Below are positions 45,925-59,076 of a stretch of 64,000 nt of DNA, piece by piece. The position numbers were made by a program, and so were the translations under genes. Under the pieces are notes generated by a model. That model ran no database searches, had not been told where the DNA came from, and worked only from the letters and a program-made list of their open reading frames with translations. The stretch covers positions 21,854,432-21,918,431 of the forward strand of contig NC_081412.1 in the NCBI RefSeq assembly GCF_030272615.1, in the 5' to 3' direction. How positions within the stretch are numbered: position 1 is the stretch's first letter; each line of letters opens with the position of its first letter. The stretch is from Cryptomeria japonica (taxonomy: Eukaryota > Streptophyta > Pinopsida > Cupressales > Cupressaceae).

Positions 45925-47400
45925 AGAAATGGATTGAGCGCATGTTCTAGCTGTTTTTATAAGTCTCTTGTAATTGTGTGTCTATTGTAATTTGTGTTAT
46001 CAGTTTGGCCAGTTTTTTTTTTTTTAATTAAGTCAAGCTATTGAGATTGCATAGGTTGTAAGGCACCTTATTTCTTTCATTGCAGTTTCCTCTGGTTTAT
46101 ATTTTCAATGGTTTTTTAAAAGGTAAATGGATGGTTACAACATAGTTCCGAGAGTCATTTGTTTTAGTTGCCATAGTTATTGAAAGTCACCAGTGTGACC
46201 AGAATTTGTAACCCAACATTATATATCTCTCATTTGTGATTGGAATTGATTTCACTCATATCTTATATCATTGTTTTTTTGTTGCAGTCCCTACCAAATG
46301 TTGGATTTTTCTAGCTCAGTCTCAGTGTATGGAGGATGACTAATATCAGATTTCAGTTTCTTTTGTATGTTAATGCTTTCATTCCGTGTGTAATTCCACG
46401 TTTTATGTGGAAAAATAATTGCTTGGTGGGCCAACGTTTGGCTTAAAGATATCCCCGGATGGATAGGATAAGGAGAAGTTTCAAATATTGATCATATTTT
46501 GTGATGGATTGACTCTTGAGGGATGGAAAGGAAGACAATGATGTTTCATTGTTGACAAAAGAGGCATGCATAGTCCAATATCAAAATATCTATCCTTACG
46601 AGGAAGTGAATGGTACCATTTGTTATTGAGTTTAATTTGTTTGTTTTTGTATTTTTTATTTTTTCAAAAAGATTTATAATAATTTTAGGTCGTTTTTATA
46701 GTTATTAAGAGTGTGAATTTAAGTTGTATAAATAATTGTTTTTTGGTTTAGAGTTAGAGATTAAAGGGTATCTACTTTATTTAATTTGTTCAAATCAATT
46801 TTGTTTTTATTTATTGAATTTTGGTGGATGGTACAATTACAGAACATACTATTACCCTCACCAAGTGAGTTCAATCAATTAAATTATAACCTTTTGATTA
46901 TTGTACTTTTTCAAATATGATGAAGAAATTGTAATGGATCTCCTTCATTTTAATGCACAAGAATGTTAGAATAAACCCTTTAGAAGTAATGGAGTATTTG
47001 AATATTCATGTTAGAAATAATTTTGTTGTGTTATTAGAAGGGTAATTAGCCATGGAATTAATTATAGAATATTATAAGTTAATCTAATCTCTTGGTCACA
47101 TAAGATCAAATTTTAAAGAAAACACTAAACTAAAAATAAATTAGCAATTGCACCTTGGTGTGCAATGGGTATGCCGAAAGTGGTGTGTAAGGTGAATCAA
47201 GAAAACATTGGTCTATGTTTTTTTGCATATAATTGGGTAATACATGAGGTCACTTGGTAGGTCATAATGTTGTTTGTGAAACAAAGTTCTCATTAGAGAA
47301 GTGATAGCTTCAAATTAACTATGCATCTACTTACAACGATCTAGTCATAATTGAAGGAAAATCTTTAAATTGAGAAGAAAATCAAGTTTCATTACCAACA
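45925..47400. other. 3' flank of the stress protein gene and spacer
   Basis: The first 130 bp are T-rich with TTGTAATT and TTGTAATTTGTG, suitable for plant polyadenylation. The rest shows no gene or recognisable element. Confidence 0.4.
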
Positions 47401-47404
47401 AAAT

Positions 47405-47465
<61 letters not shown>

Positions 47466-48222
47466 ACAAGGAGATGAATATATAGAGGAGGAGAGAGATA
47501 TGGAGTGATAAAAGAGATAGGGGAGAGGAATAGAAAAAGATGGAAAAGAAAAATAAAAAGAGAGAAAGGGAGATAAAAAGATAGAGATAGTAGGTGATAT
47601 ATAAAGAGAGGGAGAGATATAGTGGTAGAGAGATAAAGATAACTAGATAAAGATAGAGGGATAGATGAAAGAGGTGATAGGGAGAGATAGACATAGAGAG
47701 GAAAAGAGATATAGATATATGAAGGTCTAAAAAGAGGGAGGGGAGAGAGAGAGGGAGAGAGATGGATGAATCAAAGGATGTATCCCTAGAGATATAGGGG
47801 AGAGAGGAAGATATTGGTAGAGATGAAGATAAGGTGAGAGAGGAAGAGGGAAAATAGATAAAGAGATAGAGAGAGGTAGAGGGATATAGGAAGATAGAAA
47901 GATAGGGGGATACGGAGGAAGAGCTAGAGAGATATAAGTAAAGGAAGAGGGGGAGATACATATAAATAGATGTTGAGATAGAGTGAGAGATAAATATATC
48001 TAAGGACATACAAAGAGAGGGGGAGAGGGAGAGAGATAAAGAGATTAACATATAAAGAGATCTAGGGATAGACAAATAGAGATGGAAAGAGGGTGAGAGA
48101 AATAAGGGGAGATAGAGGGAGAGATACACATATACTGGAAGAGAAATAGAGAGATGAATAGATATAATGGAAGAGAAAGAGAGAGACAAATAGAGATAAA
48201 TAGATAGATAGGGGGAGAGAGA

Positions 48223-48308
<86 letters not shown>

Positions 48309-49255
48309 TGGAAATAATGATATATAGATTTAGAGGGGGATATAGATGTATGGAGATAGAGATAGAGGGGGAAAGAGTGAGAGATAAAGAAGGCGTCAAA
48401 GACAAATAATAGACAGATAGGGAGGGGGGAAAATAGAGAGATAAAACTGCTAAAGATAGGAAGGGAGAAATGGGGAGTGTATGTGTATACACATTAGAAA
48501 GAGTAGAAGTAGAGAGATATAAAAATAGGGAGTGATCTGGGGGGAGAGGAAGAGAGGGAGAGATAAGATATAAAGATGGATAGAGGAATGTATAGGGATA
48601 TAAAGATATGGAGATAGGGATATAAAGGAGATAGAGAATAGATATAACTTGTAAAATATAAAGGTGGTGAGAGAGATGAAGAGATGGAAGGAGATAGAAA
48701 GGGGGAGAGGGATACAAAGAGATAGAAAGAGGGCAACAATGAGAGAGGGGGAGATAGGAAGATAAATATATAAAAAGTGATGTCTGAAGAGGTAGAGAGA
48801 GATATATAGAGAGAGTATGAGAGATGAAGGAAGAGGCATGTATAAGATGTGGACATAGAGATAGAGATAGAGATAGAGACAGAGATAGAGATAGAGATAG
48901 AGATAGAGATAGAGATGGAGATAGAGATAGATAGAGATGACAAGGGAGACGAAGAAATAGGGAGTGTGTTTATGTGAGTGAAATAGATATAGAGATAGAG
49001 ATGTAGAAGGAGAAATATGGAATGTGTGTGAGTGAAAGAGATATATAGAGATATATAGAGGGAGAAAAATATATAAATAGATATAGTGAGGGAGAGAGGG
49101 AGAGAGGGAGAAAGAAGACATGGAAGTAGAGATATATAAAAGAGGGAGCGAGAGGGAGAGAGAGGAAGAGATAAAGAGATAGATATAGTAGGAATGATAG
49201 ATGGGGCAAAGAGAGATATATGGAGAGGTAGGAAGATATAGATAGCCCAGAGAGA
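47401..49255. repeat. 1.85-kb polypurine tract, GA / GATA rich
   Basis: The plus strand is almost all A and G with scattered T. Pure GA runs lie at 47410-47459 and about 48230-48306, a GAGATA repeat at about 48857-48940. The long minus-strand open frames over this tract, rich in Ser, Leu and Tyr, are a product of base composition and are not genes. Confidence 0.95.
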
Positions 49256-52110
49256 GATTTCGAAGGACGTAATAATCAAATGACATGTTTCCCTTAGTAT
49301 AACTCTTCAAGGACACCACTATCTATAACTTGTTGGTATGAAATGATTAATGAATAGTTAGTTGCTCTCTCTTACTCTCTTGTTCTAAACATTTAATTTA
49401 GGTTTTAAGTTGGAATTTATTTTATTATATAAATTAAAATAAATTTTAAATATTTAATTACTCTAAAATAAACAAAATTAAAAAAAAAAAAAATACAAGT
49501 TAGATTAATTCTAATATCTTTTAATTTTTATTTGCAATTCCATAAGAAGACGTAAATAGTTAAAATTAAATTTTAACTTAATAAATAAATCATCTTGGAA
49601 TAGAAAAGAAGTAGAAGAATTAAAATAAATTTAAAAATAGAATATCTAATAACAGAAGGTAACATTAAAAATATTCTCATTAAATTAATAAAAAAATATT
49701 TAAATTCTAAATATGATTATTGTACAATAACTAAGACAAATAAATATAAATTAAATTAATTTTAATATTTTTTAATTATTATTTGTAATTTCATAAAAAG
49801 ACATAAATGACTAAAATAAATTTTACACTTAATGAAAATTAGTCATTAAAAGAAAAAGAAAAAGATGAATTAGAATAAACCTAATTACTTTTTTTAATAT
49901 TATTTTTTTTAGAAACTTAATAATATATTTATTTTCCAACTTTATCTTTTTCTTTTTTAGAAACTTAGAAAACAAGATAGAATGTCTTAATAAAATAAAT
50001 AATATTGAAAAATATTCTTATTAGATTTTTTCCTTTATGTATTTTTTAATTTTTTAGTCATAAAAGATATTTAAAAAAAATATTAACATAAATTTAATCA
50101 CGTGGTTGTGATTAATTCTATAGTCTTGCATCCTTCTCTTCAAATTTGAATCGTTGATTTCAAAAAGTGAGTGGAAAACTTCATATAGGGTATGCCTTCG
50201 GCATAATTAAATGAAAAAGAGTTTTAAATGAAAATAAGACTTTTAATAGTGATATTTTAATAATTCAAGAATATTTGTTAAAAATTTGTAGAAAAATAAT
50301 TATTTAGAGGTAATTATGTGTTAAATGTGTCTTTTTGTCTTGTAATTTTCTTTTTAATTTATGAATGTGGGGCAAGGGCCCAATCTTATTATAATAACCA
50401 TCAAAATATAAATATTAATAATTACTTTAGATTTTAATTAAGAGAACAAAATCACAAACAAAAAGTAAACGCCCTAGAAAAACAAATATATATTTCTTAT
50501 CTTATAGACAAATCCAACCTCTTATCCTTATAAGATCTAAGACTTGTAAAGAGAAACAATTATTTGAATTTGCTTCTTTATTTGAGTTTTTACTTCAAAC
50601 TAGTCTACTATGATAGACATCATAAAACTTGTATCTAGAAAAAAGAAATGAATCCTCAAAACTCTTAGTAATATCCTTTAACACCTTTCATGTCATTTAA
50701 TGCCAAAACTTGACCATATCACTTTCATTGCTCACAACAATCTATAAATTTTACCACCGATTTTTTTCTAGCAACTCAAAAAATTGAATCAACATTAACA
50801 TATGAAATTGAATTTATTGTGTTATAAGGAGAGGAACAAGATGGAGGCAAATCCCTCTTTATTGACCTCTTCCTCATTTGTCTCATTTTGAACAATCACA
50901 TAATGGTGAGGATTCACACCATTTTACGAAGTGGGCTTATGAGGAATATCTCATTTGAAATCTAGTTTGTTGCACTAAGAAGAAAAATTCTCAAGGGAGA
51001 AACATCATATACATTTAATATATATTTTCTCACAATCAGCCTTTCTTCATCTTTTATTTCTATGAAAGATTATTTTTTCAAAACTAACTTTTCTATATTA
51101 TTTTTATGAATTTTTCAACACATAATTGAACATAGATAATGTAAGTTATATGTTATATATCTCACTAAATAAACACTGAAACATCCATAGTGCATTCTTA
51201 ATTGTATAAATAATGCTAAATATTTCCAATATTGCATGTACAAAATATTATCAAATTAGATTAGATGAACATGTCTCTATTTGAGGGTCAAAGAATGGGA
51301 TCTACGATTTAATGCACATCAAATACTTACTCAATTTCTAAGGAAAAATTTAGAACGAAGTCATTATCATAATGAATCAAACTCTAAAAAGCACAAGAGT
51401 AAATGCAAATTCCATCCTCCATATACTTAATGTAATTGAGTTAATTTGGGTCATAATTTCATGAACTAATGGACCAAGTATTATTCACACTTAAGTATCT
51501 TGGAATCCATATTAATTCAAGGATTGTAATTAATTTTTTTAAATGGAAAAGAAACTAGGCACCATGTCACTACTTGATTATTCTTTTGATTTGTGTAGAG
51601 ATTCCCAAGAATCTCAAATGATATTTAATAATGGTAGATGCCTTAGGCCATGTCAGATGAAGCATAGAGCTTATAAAAAGGATATTTTTTTTTGTTATTA
51701 ATAAAAAAATCTAATAATTTCAAGAGTTGCTGCAAGAAAAGGTCCTTTTTCCCATTTCAATTTTAAAATTCAATTAGTTTGAAGACTTTTTTTTTTGTAT
51801 TTACGATGGTAGAAAGTTCATCGAATCATTTATTATTAGGTGATGTGGCTATCTATTTTAGAAACTGCAGATTTTAGGATTACATGTAAAAACAAAGATG
51901 TCTTCCACAAGAGAGTATGCAAGGTAACGAGCTTGCTTGAATATTGAAATATAAGATATATTAAAAAAATGTACAATAAACTTGTTTATATAGACAAGGT
52001 GTGATGTAGTATGACAAACCATCTTGATACAAACATTAAATGTCTAGGTAACTAAAACCAAACCAGATGTACATGATCCCATTATAACTAACTTCTTGAA
52101 ATGATCCCTA
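49256..52110. other. AT-rich region without genes
   Basis: Very AT-rich from 49380 to 50600. A segment of about 100 bp is present twice about 242 bp apart (near 49503-49600 and 49745-49845; shared core includes tttgcaattccataa or tttgtaatttcataa). I found no coding frame, LTR or TIR. Confidence 0.5.
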
Positions 52111-52115
52111 AGACT

Positions 52116-53371
52116 TGTTGGAGTTGTTGGATATGGTTGTTAATTGCTATTGCTAGGATATGTTGTTGTCATTGATGTCAACATATTCCTGTGATTTATT
52201 CTGATGAGTTTGGGAATATCTTTTGATCCGGTTTTGTAGTTTGGTTATGCTAATCACTACTTTACAAAATCTGGTATTTCCTCTGGTATATTCCAGTGTG
52301 ATCAAATCTTGTGCCGAGGTTTTGGGATATTGTTTGAGATGATCTTGTGTATCTTCATTTCATATGGTTCGTGATTTGGTGCCCCACAAGTTATCTTTCT
52401 TTGTGGCAGTTGCTGATTGGTTGTGTTTTGAGCTTTCTGATGTTGATCGATGAAGATTTGATAATTGGTGTTGGTGAAATTGTTGGTGATGATTCTAACA
52501 TTCTTGCTGGTGTTTCCTAGTCATGTCCTATATGTTTTGGCGATCCACATTGATTGTTGTGTGATTTTTTTATGGTTTTCATCAACCAGTGATGATTTTC
52601 ATGTTATGCGATATTTTTGATGGTGTAGCATGTTGTAGTTGATCTTGGCATGATTTCCGATGGATGCGATTGTTTGGGAATTTGAATTAGGTCCATGCTA
52701 TGTAATGTAAATCATTATATTGGTTTGGTGGTTGATCTTTGTATCATGCAATGCAATTTTGTGAATTGAGGGTTGAGGGTTTAGCCGACCTTGTTATCAA
52801 TGTTGATGAATTGTATATATAGGTGAGTTATTCACTTAATTTTGGTATCGGTATTGTGCCTGCATTATCAAAGAGAGATGAATGTACGAAAAAGAAATTT
52901 ATCATTTAGTGAAATGTTGAGGTGATATTGGTGTTGCAGGGAAGACAATTGTGCTTAATCAGAAGTGTCATCATGCATTTGTAGATGCTATCATTGCAGT
53001 TCATTTCTTCCGGATTGTAGTCCGAATCATATTGTAAGTCAGTGAGACTTCTCTGAGGGTTGTGGCCTTTCGGGCAAATATCTTTTGAGTAGTGATCTCT
53101 AGGCAGTGTGTCTGAATGCATGTGCATTCCCCATTGTAATATTTTCACATACTACTGCAGAGTATCATCTTATTGTGGGTATGTTCCCACTATGGTTTTT
53201 CCCTTAACCAGGTTTTCCACGTCAAAAATCTTGGTGTTGTGTGTTGTGCTGTTAATTTGCTTATCTGTTTATTGCTGTAGTTTATCAATTTATGTTCTTG
53301 AGTTTAGTTTTTCTAGATCCGGTGAAGATGGATTCACCCCCCCCAGTCTTCCTTCTTGATTGCTGCTAACA
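52116..53371 (+). mobile_element. Solo Copia LTR
   Basis: Starts TGTTGGAGTTGTTGG, ends GCTGCTAACA, flanked by the perfect duplication agact (52111-52115 and 53372-53376). Plus orientation follows from GATTCACCCCCCCCAGTC (about 53330) near the right end. It also has the conserved TATGGTTTTTCCC and GTTTTCCACGT blocks (about 53190-53222). No internal domain is attached. Confidence 0.9.
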
Positions 53372-53525
53372 AGACTTAAGTTAACATGTAAATTACAAGA
53401 TACATGTTAGTAGATTTAGTATTACACTGCTTGGGGTTGCTCTACGGTTGGTTCATAATTGTGTATGCCGTTAGTTGTGTAGTTGGTTGACTATCAACTT
53501 TCTTGAATTGTATAAAATGATCTCT

Positions 53526-55601
53526 ATTAGTCCTACGAGGATTCGGTTAATACTGAGAGGGGGGTGAATCAGGATTAATACGAACTTACAAGCTTAAACC
53601 AAAATAAAACTTATATAAGATCTAAAATCATTTAACAAACATATCAACTTTTTTTATCAGATCTAACAACCTCCTTATCAGATTTGCTAATACATTAATC
53701 AAATCATTTACCACATCTATCAATTATTTCACCACTTAAGCAGTCATATAAATTCGATCATTTAACAACTCATTATCCTCATCTATCAGATCAAACACTT
53801 TCTCTACCAACTCTTATCAGTACCAGTAACCTTTGATAAACCTTTGATAAAACATCATAGCTGGCACATACTCAAAAATAGTGCATGAAATGTAACATAA
53901 ACAAGAACATCACATGAAAAGCATTCCACACATGAACACCTTATTATTTTGATGTGGAAATCCAAATAGAGAAAAAAAATGGTGGGAGTTGGTACCTACA
54001 AATATTTGCACTCTTTTGAAGTACGCCATGTTAGGAGCTTACAATATGCCTTGTTAGGAGTCACCCGGTTAAGATATTTGCCTAGCAGCCTGGTTAGGAG
54101 CTTGATGATCTATTAGGATCAACTTCGTGAGAGGGTTTACCACTTTTTTGAGAGATTCCCTGTTAGAGTACTTAAATATTTAAGGTCTATTAGTTTTTAC
54201 TTGGTTAAGGGATTTAACCTGCTGTAACTATTAGGGAACAACAATGAAAAAGTGATATGTGTTGAGCCATCCATGAGAAGATTGAGATATGTTGGTGGTC
54301 TCTACTCTTCACATATTCCATTTTCACCTGTTTTTCTTGAAATATTTCCCTTAGGAAATGATACTTCAATTCATTATGCTTGGTTCTAGAATGAAGTACA
54401 TGATTATTAGAAATGTTTATTGCACTTGTATTATCATAATAAATAGTCACTGGTTCAGACATATCTATCTTGAATCCTTCTAGCACATTTCTCATCCATA
54501 TTGCTTGCATGCAATTCATGGATGCAACTACATACTCTTCTTTAGCTGTAGATTGAGAAACACATGTGAAAATGGAATATGTGAAGAGTAAAGATAAGTA
54601 AGCTGATATCTTTACTACGCCCTTACCGAAGGGTACCTTTGAGTTTATTAGAGGTAAACTAGGGGTTAGACCCCTACACCGGAAGAACTAGAATGATGGA
54701 GATGCATCAATCCTATGGATTTCATGTTTATCTTTCACTAATGATTTATGAAGGTGCAAGCTACTCCTTTGGGAGAGAAAGTCTGATGTAAAGCTCTGAT
54801 TTTATGCTCTGATATCATTTTTCTGATTTGATTAGCACAGATGATGGAAGAGGCAGTAACAAAATTGAAGACAAGTGATGCATTTATACCTTTGGCATTG
54901 CTGTCAAAGGGGGAGAAGAAAAAAAATCAGATATGGGAGAAGTTGAAGCCTCAAAACACTCCATTAAGCGTTTCGCTGTTTCCCAAGAAATTCTTCCTTG
55001 AATTGTGCCAAAACAACAATCAAACATTTCACGAGGGTTGTGTCTTGTTACCACCTTCATGTAGACTCGCCATCGATCACTACCATAAAAACAAACAAAA
55101 CAAAACATTACTGGTTTGATGATATCTTCACCGGACCTTAAACCCTACTAAAACCTTAGCAATACTTCATCATAAATTTGAAACTTGCCTTCCGATAGTC
55201 ATCACAAGTTCCGTTTCTAGTCAAATACTCCTTTCCATGATACAAGCTCACATCCCAAATGACAAATCACCAATCATCTCCAATCGCCCAATTCAACCAA
55301 AACATCTTAGCTTTATCGATTAAAGTCCTATTTCACAAACTTCAGTTCTTTGCCGATAAAACCTATCTTTCGGTAAACCAAATCACTTAGATGACAAAAC
55401 ACAACATCAGGAACATCAATAATCATCATTTGACATCAGTTTCCATCAATGACTACACAAATAACTGATCAAGTCATCTAATCACAAAATCTCAATCTCT
55501 TTATCACAAATAGTCTTCTATCCTCTACCGGTGCAGTCATCCATCTTGAACTGCATCACCTGCATCATCTCATTCTGCATCAGTTATGCCAAATGCCAAC
55601 A
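53526..55601 (-). mobile_element. Scrambled Copia LTR (family C) with an inverted internal fragment
   Basis: 53526-54245 matches the left half of the LTR at 155-1663 up to GGGAACAACAATGA, and about 54940-55601 matches its right half to GCCAAC|A. The middle third of the LTR is replaced by about 700 bp of Copia RNase H and 3' sequence. No target duplication was found, so the outer limits are approximate. Confidence 0.6.
54280..54690. pseudogene. Copia RNase H split into inverted pieces
   Basis: On the minus strand 54540-54280 encodes the body of a Copia RNase H (MNCMQAIWMRNVLEGF, IYYDNTSAINISNNHVLHSR, TKHNELKYHFLREIF, VKMEYVKS). On the plus strand 54563-54690 encodes the C-terminal end (KMEYVKS, then a stop, then ADIFTTPLPKGTFEFIRGKL). 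A 26-bp segment is present at both junction sides in opposite orientation (54305-54330 and 54563-54588, 25 of 26 identical). The pieces therefore meet head to head. Confidence 0.8.
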
Positions 55602-55640
55602 ATATCCACTATACTGAATAATACTTTGACTATCTTTATT

Positions 55641-55655
55641 TGGTATCAGAGCTCC
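55641..55655 (+). other. Orphan primer-binding-site-like sequence
   Basis: TGGTATCAGAGCTCC matches the initiator methionine tRNA primer site of Copia elements in plus orientation. The LTR to its left is in the opposite orientation, so the owner is unclear. Confidence 0.5.
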
Positions 55656-55803
55656 ATGAAGGAAACAATGAGGAGAGGACAAATTTTGTTAGTCACCGTG
55701 CCTATATATCATATGGAGGAGTCATGGTTTGTGATAAGTGTAGATAAGAATTTGGAAATGCATCAAAAGCAACTTTAAACTAGTTCAACCACAAAAACTA
55801 GAT

Positions 55804-57205
55804 TGCAATGATAAGAAATCCCAATTACAATCAATAAAGGCATGAAGATGAAATACTAAAATAAAACGCAAACCAAAGCATGCATCTCCTTCATTGTTCT
55901 TCCATTGTCCTTCTTTCTCCTTCAAATTAGTGTGTTTGTGGATCTCACCTACAAGTGCAAAAGCATAGTATGAAAGCGAGATGACTAGAAAAATGGCAGC
56001 ATAAGGATACTAGAAGCGTGATTGATCTCTTTTTTTTTTGATTGAAGAAAATCATCCAATTTATAGACAAATTGGAGAGATAACAAGATTAGCATGAAGA
56101 GATTTGAAAGGAAATTTCAAATCAAGGATGACAAATATGACAAATTATGACAAAATTGACATTTTCTATGCAAGATTGATTGATTGACAAATTATGACAA
56201 AATTGACATGCAAGACTGATTGATTGACAAATTATGACAAATTATGACAAAATTGAAATGCCATTCCCATGAAATTAGGGGAAATATTAGAAAAATTGAA
56301 GAAAATAGGAGAAATAGAAATTAGGAATTAGGAGAAATTAGTAAATTGGAAAAATTGAGGAAAAAGATGAAATAGGAATTAGGTGAATTAATTAATAGGT
56401 TTTCATCCATTAATTAATTCATGAAAAAGACCTAGGACTAAATAAATAAATTTATTTAACCCACTAAGAAGAAGCAAAGGATTAAATGATCAAATCATAA
56501 AACCCTAGAAATAAGAGGACAAAGAATTAGGTCAAGACAACAAGAAATTAATGTCGATTCGATCATGATTTTGATTGACAAAGGACCAATGCTGATAAAC
56601 GATTAAGATTGGTTGACAAATTGACCAAGATTGACAAAGAGATCAAATTGATAGGCGCCAATTGATGAGGAACAATGACTAATTGATCCAAATTGACACG
56701 ATTGAAAAGGACAACGATCGATGACAAATCGATCACAAAATGACAAGATTGACAAGTTGATAAGGATCAATGACAAATCGATCGCAAAATGACAAGATTG
56801 ACAAGGATGAGGATTGATGACGAATCGATTGCAAGATGACAAGATTGACAAGAATGAGGATCGATGACGAATCGATCGCAAGATGACAAGATTGACAAGA
56901 GGACAAAACCCTAATTCTATCATTGATTAGGATTGATGATGTCCAAAATGATGATAAATGAGCACGCAAATTGATGTGACAGGATAAGATCGGCCAAAAT
57001 CATAATTGAAGATTGTTATCGACAAGACCAAATTCGAAAGCGAGAAAAATGAAGAATGCAGAAGAAGGACTCGATGCTCGCAAATGATAAAGACCAAGTG
57101 CGCAACATAGAAGAAATGTTAATGCGACGCAAAAACCCTAAAATAAGGCAACGCGCAAATGTTAAAGTATGACTCTGCAAGCGTTGACCATTTTTAGATG
57201 TCTAC
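55804..57205 (-). repeat. 3' LTR of the gypsy element
   Basis: On the minus strand the LTR begins TGTAGACATCTAAAAATGG, preceded by the purine tract AAAGAGGGGCAAAA (57206-57219). The far end is placed at about 55804 (TGCAATGATAAG on the plus strand) without confirmation. Inside are repeats of tgacaaattatgacaaaatt (56115-56250) and four units of 47-49 bp containing TGACAAGATTGACAAG (56741, 56790, 56837, 56884). Confidence 0.65.
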
Positions 57206-59076
57206 ATTTTGCCCCTCTTTGGGACAATGTGATTTTAAGTGTTGTTTCAAAGAACAATAACGAAAATGCCCCAGACAATAACAATGACATATGCATGCCC
57301 CCTCGAGGAATTGGTTGGAAAAATCCAGAAAAGAGGCCAATTGATCGATAAGAATTACAGAAAATGATAGGTTCGAATGGATCAAACAGACTGCCAAGAC
57401 TGATGGAAGAAATGTTAGTAAGAAGAAATTAGACAGAGGACAGTTAGAGATGAAGGAAAACTTGCTTTCACAAATGCACATAAGTAGGTGAGAACCTGTA
57501 TTTAATTTAGCAAAGCGGATGCAAAGCATCATGGCATTGAAGGCCAGAGCTGAAACGCAACCCCTTTTGTAAAAGACAGACACATCGCACACAAGGAATG
57601 AGTGAAGCATCCTAGGGTGCATACATCAAGGGTCGAGGTATGTGCGACATTCACAAAAGCAAACGTACTTATCACAGACACCCAATGATATAATTGCCCC
57701 AGTTTGTGACAAACATTCTACAAACAACAAACACAACAAAGAAAAGAAAAAGGGACCATGAACCATTCCGGCCACTCTAAATCACTCAGTGACATCCTCG
57801 AGCAACATAGGAACATGATCGAAGCCAAAGATAAACCAGTAAAAAGATAAGACGCACAAATTCAACCAAGTCAAACAAACAGTCTGATCGTCATTGTCAA
57901 AAGTGGAAAACAAGAATAATCATGCTGTCTGGTTTCAGGGAATGCGGTACCCCGTCTAAGACAGGACATAGTCTGGTTTCGAGTATGCCACACCCTGTAT
58001 AAGACCCATGATAATGTTGACAAGGACCAATGGTATTGATGTTATTTGGATTGATATGACAATTTTGATCAGTTTGAATGTCTGGTTTGATTGAAAAATT
58101 CATCTGTTAATGCGTGATTTCATTAAAGCACAATGTTGTAACATGTTATCTGTTTGTTGTCTACACAAATGTTTGATCGATTTGTCGTTGGATGTATGCT
58201 CAGCGATCTGTCTATGCATAGAGGGTACCATTTATTGACAAAATGCAAAATGCCAAAGGAATTGTTTTTGGATTTTGATGTTTTGAAATTTTTTTGTTCA
58301 TTTTTTTTCAGGACTTTATTTGACTTTTTAGGGATTTTTTCAGGACATTATTTGATTTTTAGGGATTTTTTCAGGACATTTATTTGATTTTTTTAGGGAT
58401 TTTTTTTTTCAGGACATTTTTCAATTTTTTTGATTATTTCAGGACATTTTTCAATTTTTTTGATTATTTCAGGACATTTTTCAATTTTTATGGATTTTTT
58501 TCAGGACATTTTTCAATTTTTTTGATTATTTCAGGACATTATTTGATTTTTATGGATTTTTTTCAGGACATTTTCAATGTTTTTGATTATTTCAGGACAT
58601 TATTTGATTTGAAAGCTCCAGTAATTGATCATGACAAGGGGCGTGCACCCAATGAATAGTTGAAAGACATATACAGTGACCAAGACCAAAACATATGCAC
58701 AAGGACTGTAAATCTGAGTATGCAAGACAATGATGTTGACCAATCACAGGCCTGGAACAGAACATTGGGTTAGGGCAAGCATGATAAACCTGCAGGGGGA
58801 AAGTATAGCTAGGGGTCATGATAGATGACAGAGCAATAATCTTTTACACATGGCGCCTGTTTGCCAGGTTTTCACCATGGTACTTGCCTAAAGTGCCTGT
58901 TTGCCAGGTTTTCACTAGAGGGCAAATTATTTTTCTTTACTTTTATTCTTTTCAATTTTTTCACTTTTATTTTATTTTTCAATTTTTCATTTTTTTTGAT
59001 TTTTTTTGATTTTTTTGAGCTTTTCGATTTTTTTGTATTTTTTCAGGATCATATTAAAGAATTGCTGACAAAAGAA
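57206..59076 (-). other. Long 3' non-coding region of the gypsy element
   Basis: Lies between the integrase stop and the LTR. It has ten copies of TTCAGGAC at 29-38-bp spacing (58309 to 58593), T-rich low-complexity sequence at 58930-59045, and a direct repeat of GCCTGTTTGCCAGGTTTTCA (about 58856 and 58896). No env-like or other reading frame is convincing. Confidence 0.7.

Noticed and set aside
47392-49319. Long minus-strand open frames of Ser/Leu/Tyr-rich composition (up to 441 codons)
   Set aside because: They are the complement of a GA/GATA repeat tract, which lacks stops by composition.
55641-55800. A Copia element starting at the orphan primer binding site
   Set aside because: No plus-strand LTR ends before it and no gag follows; only the short motif can be supported.
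58384-58659. Phe-rich open frame downstream of the gypsy integrase (possible env-like gene)
   Set aside because: It reflects a T-rich tandem repeat and is on the strand opposite to the element.
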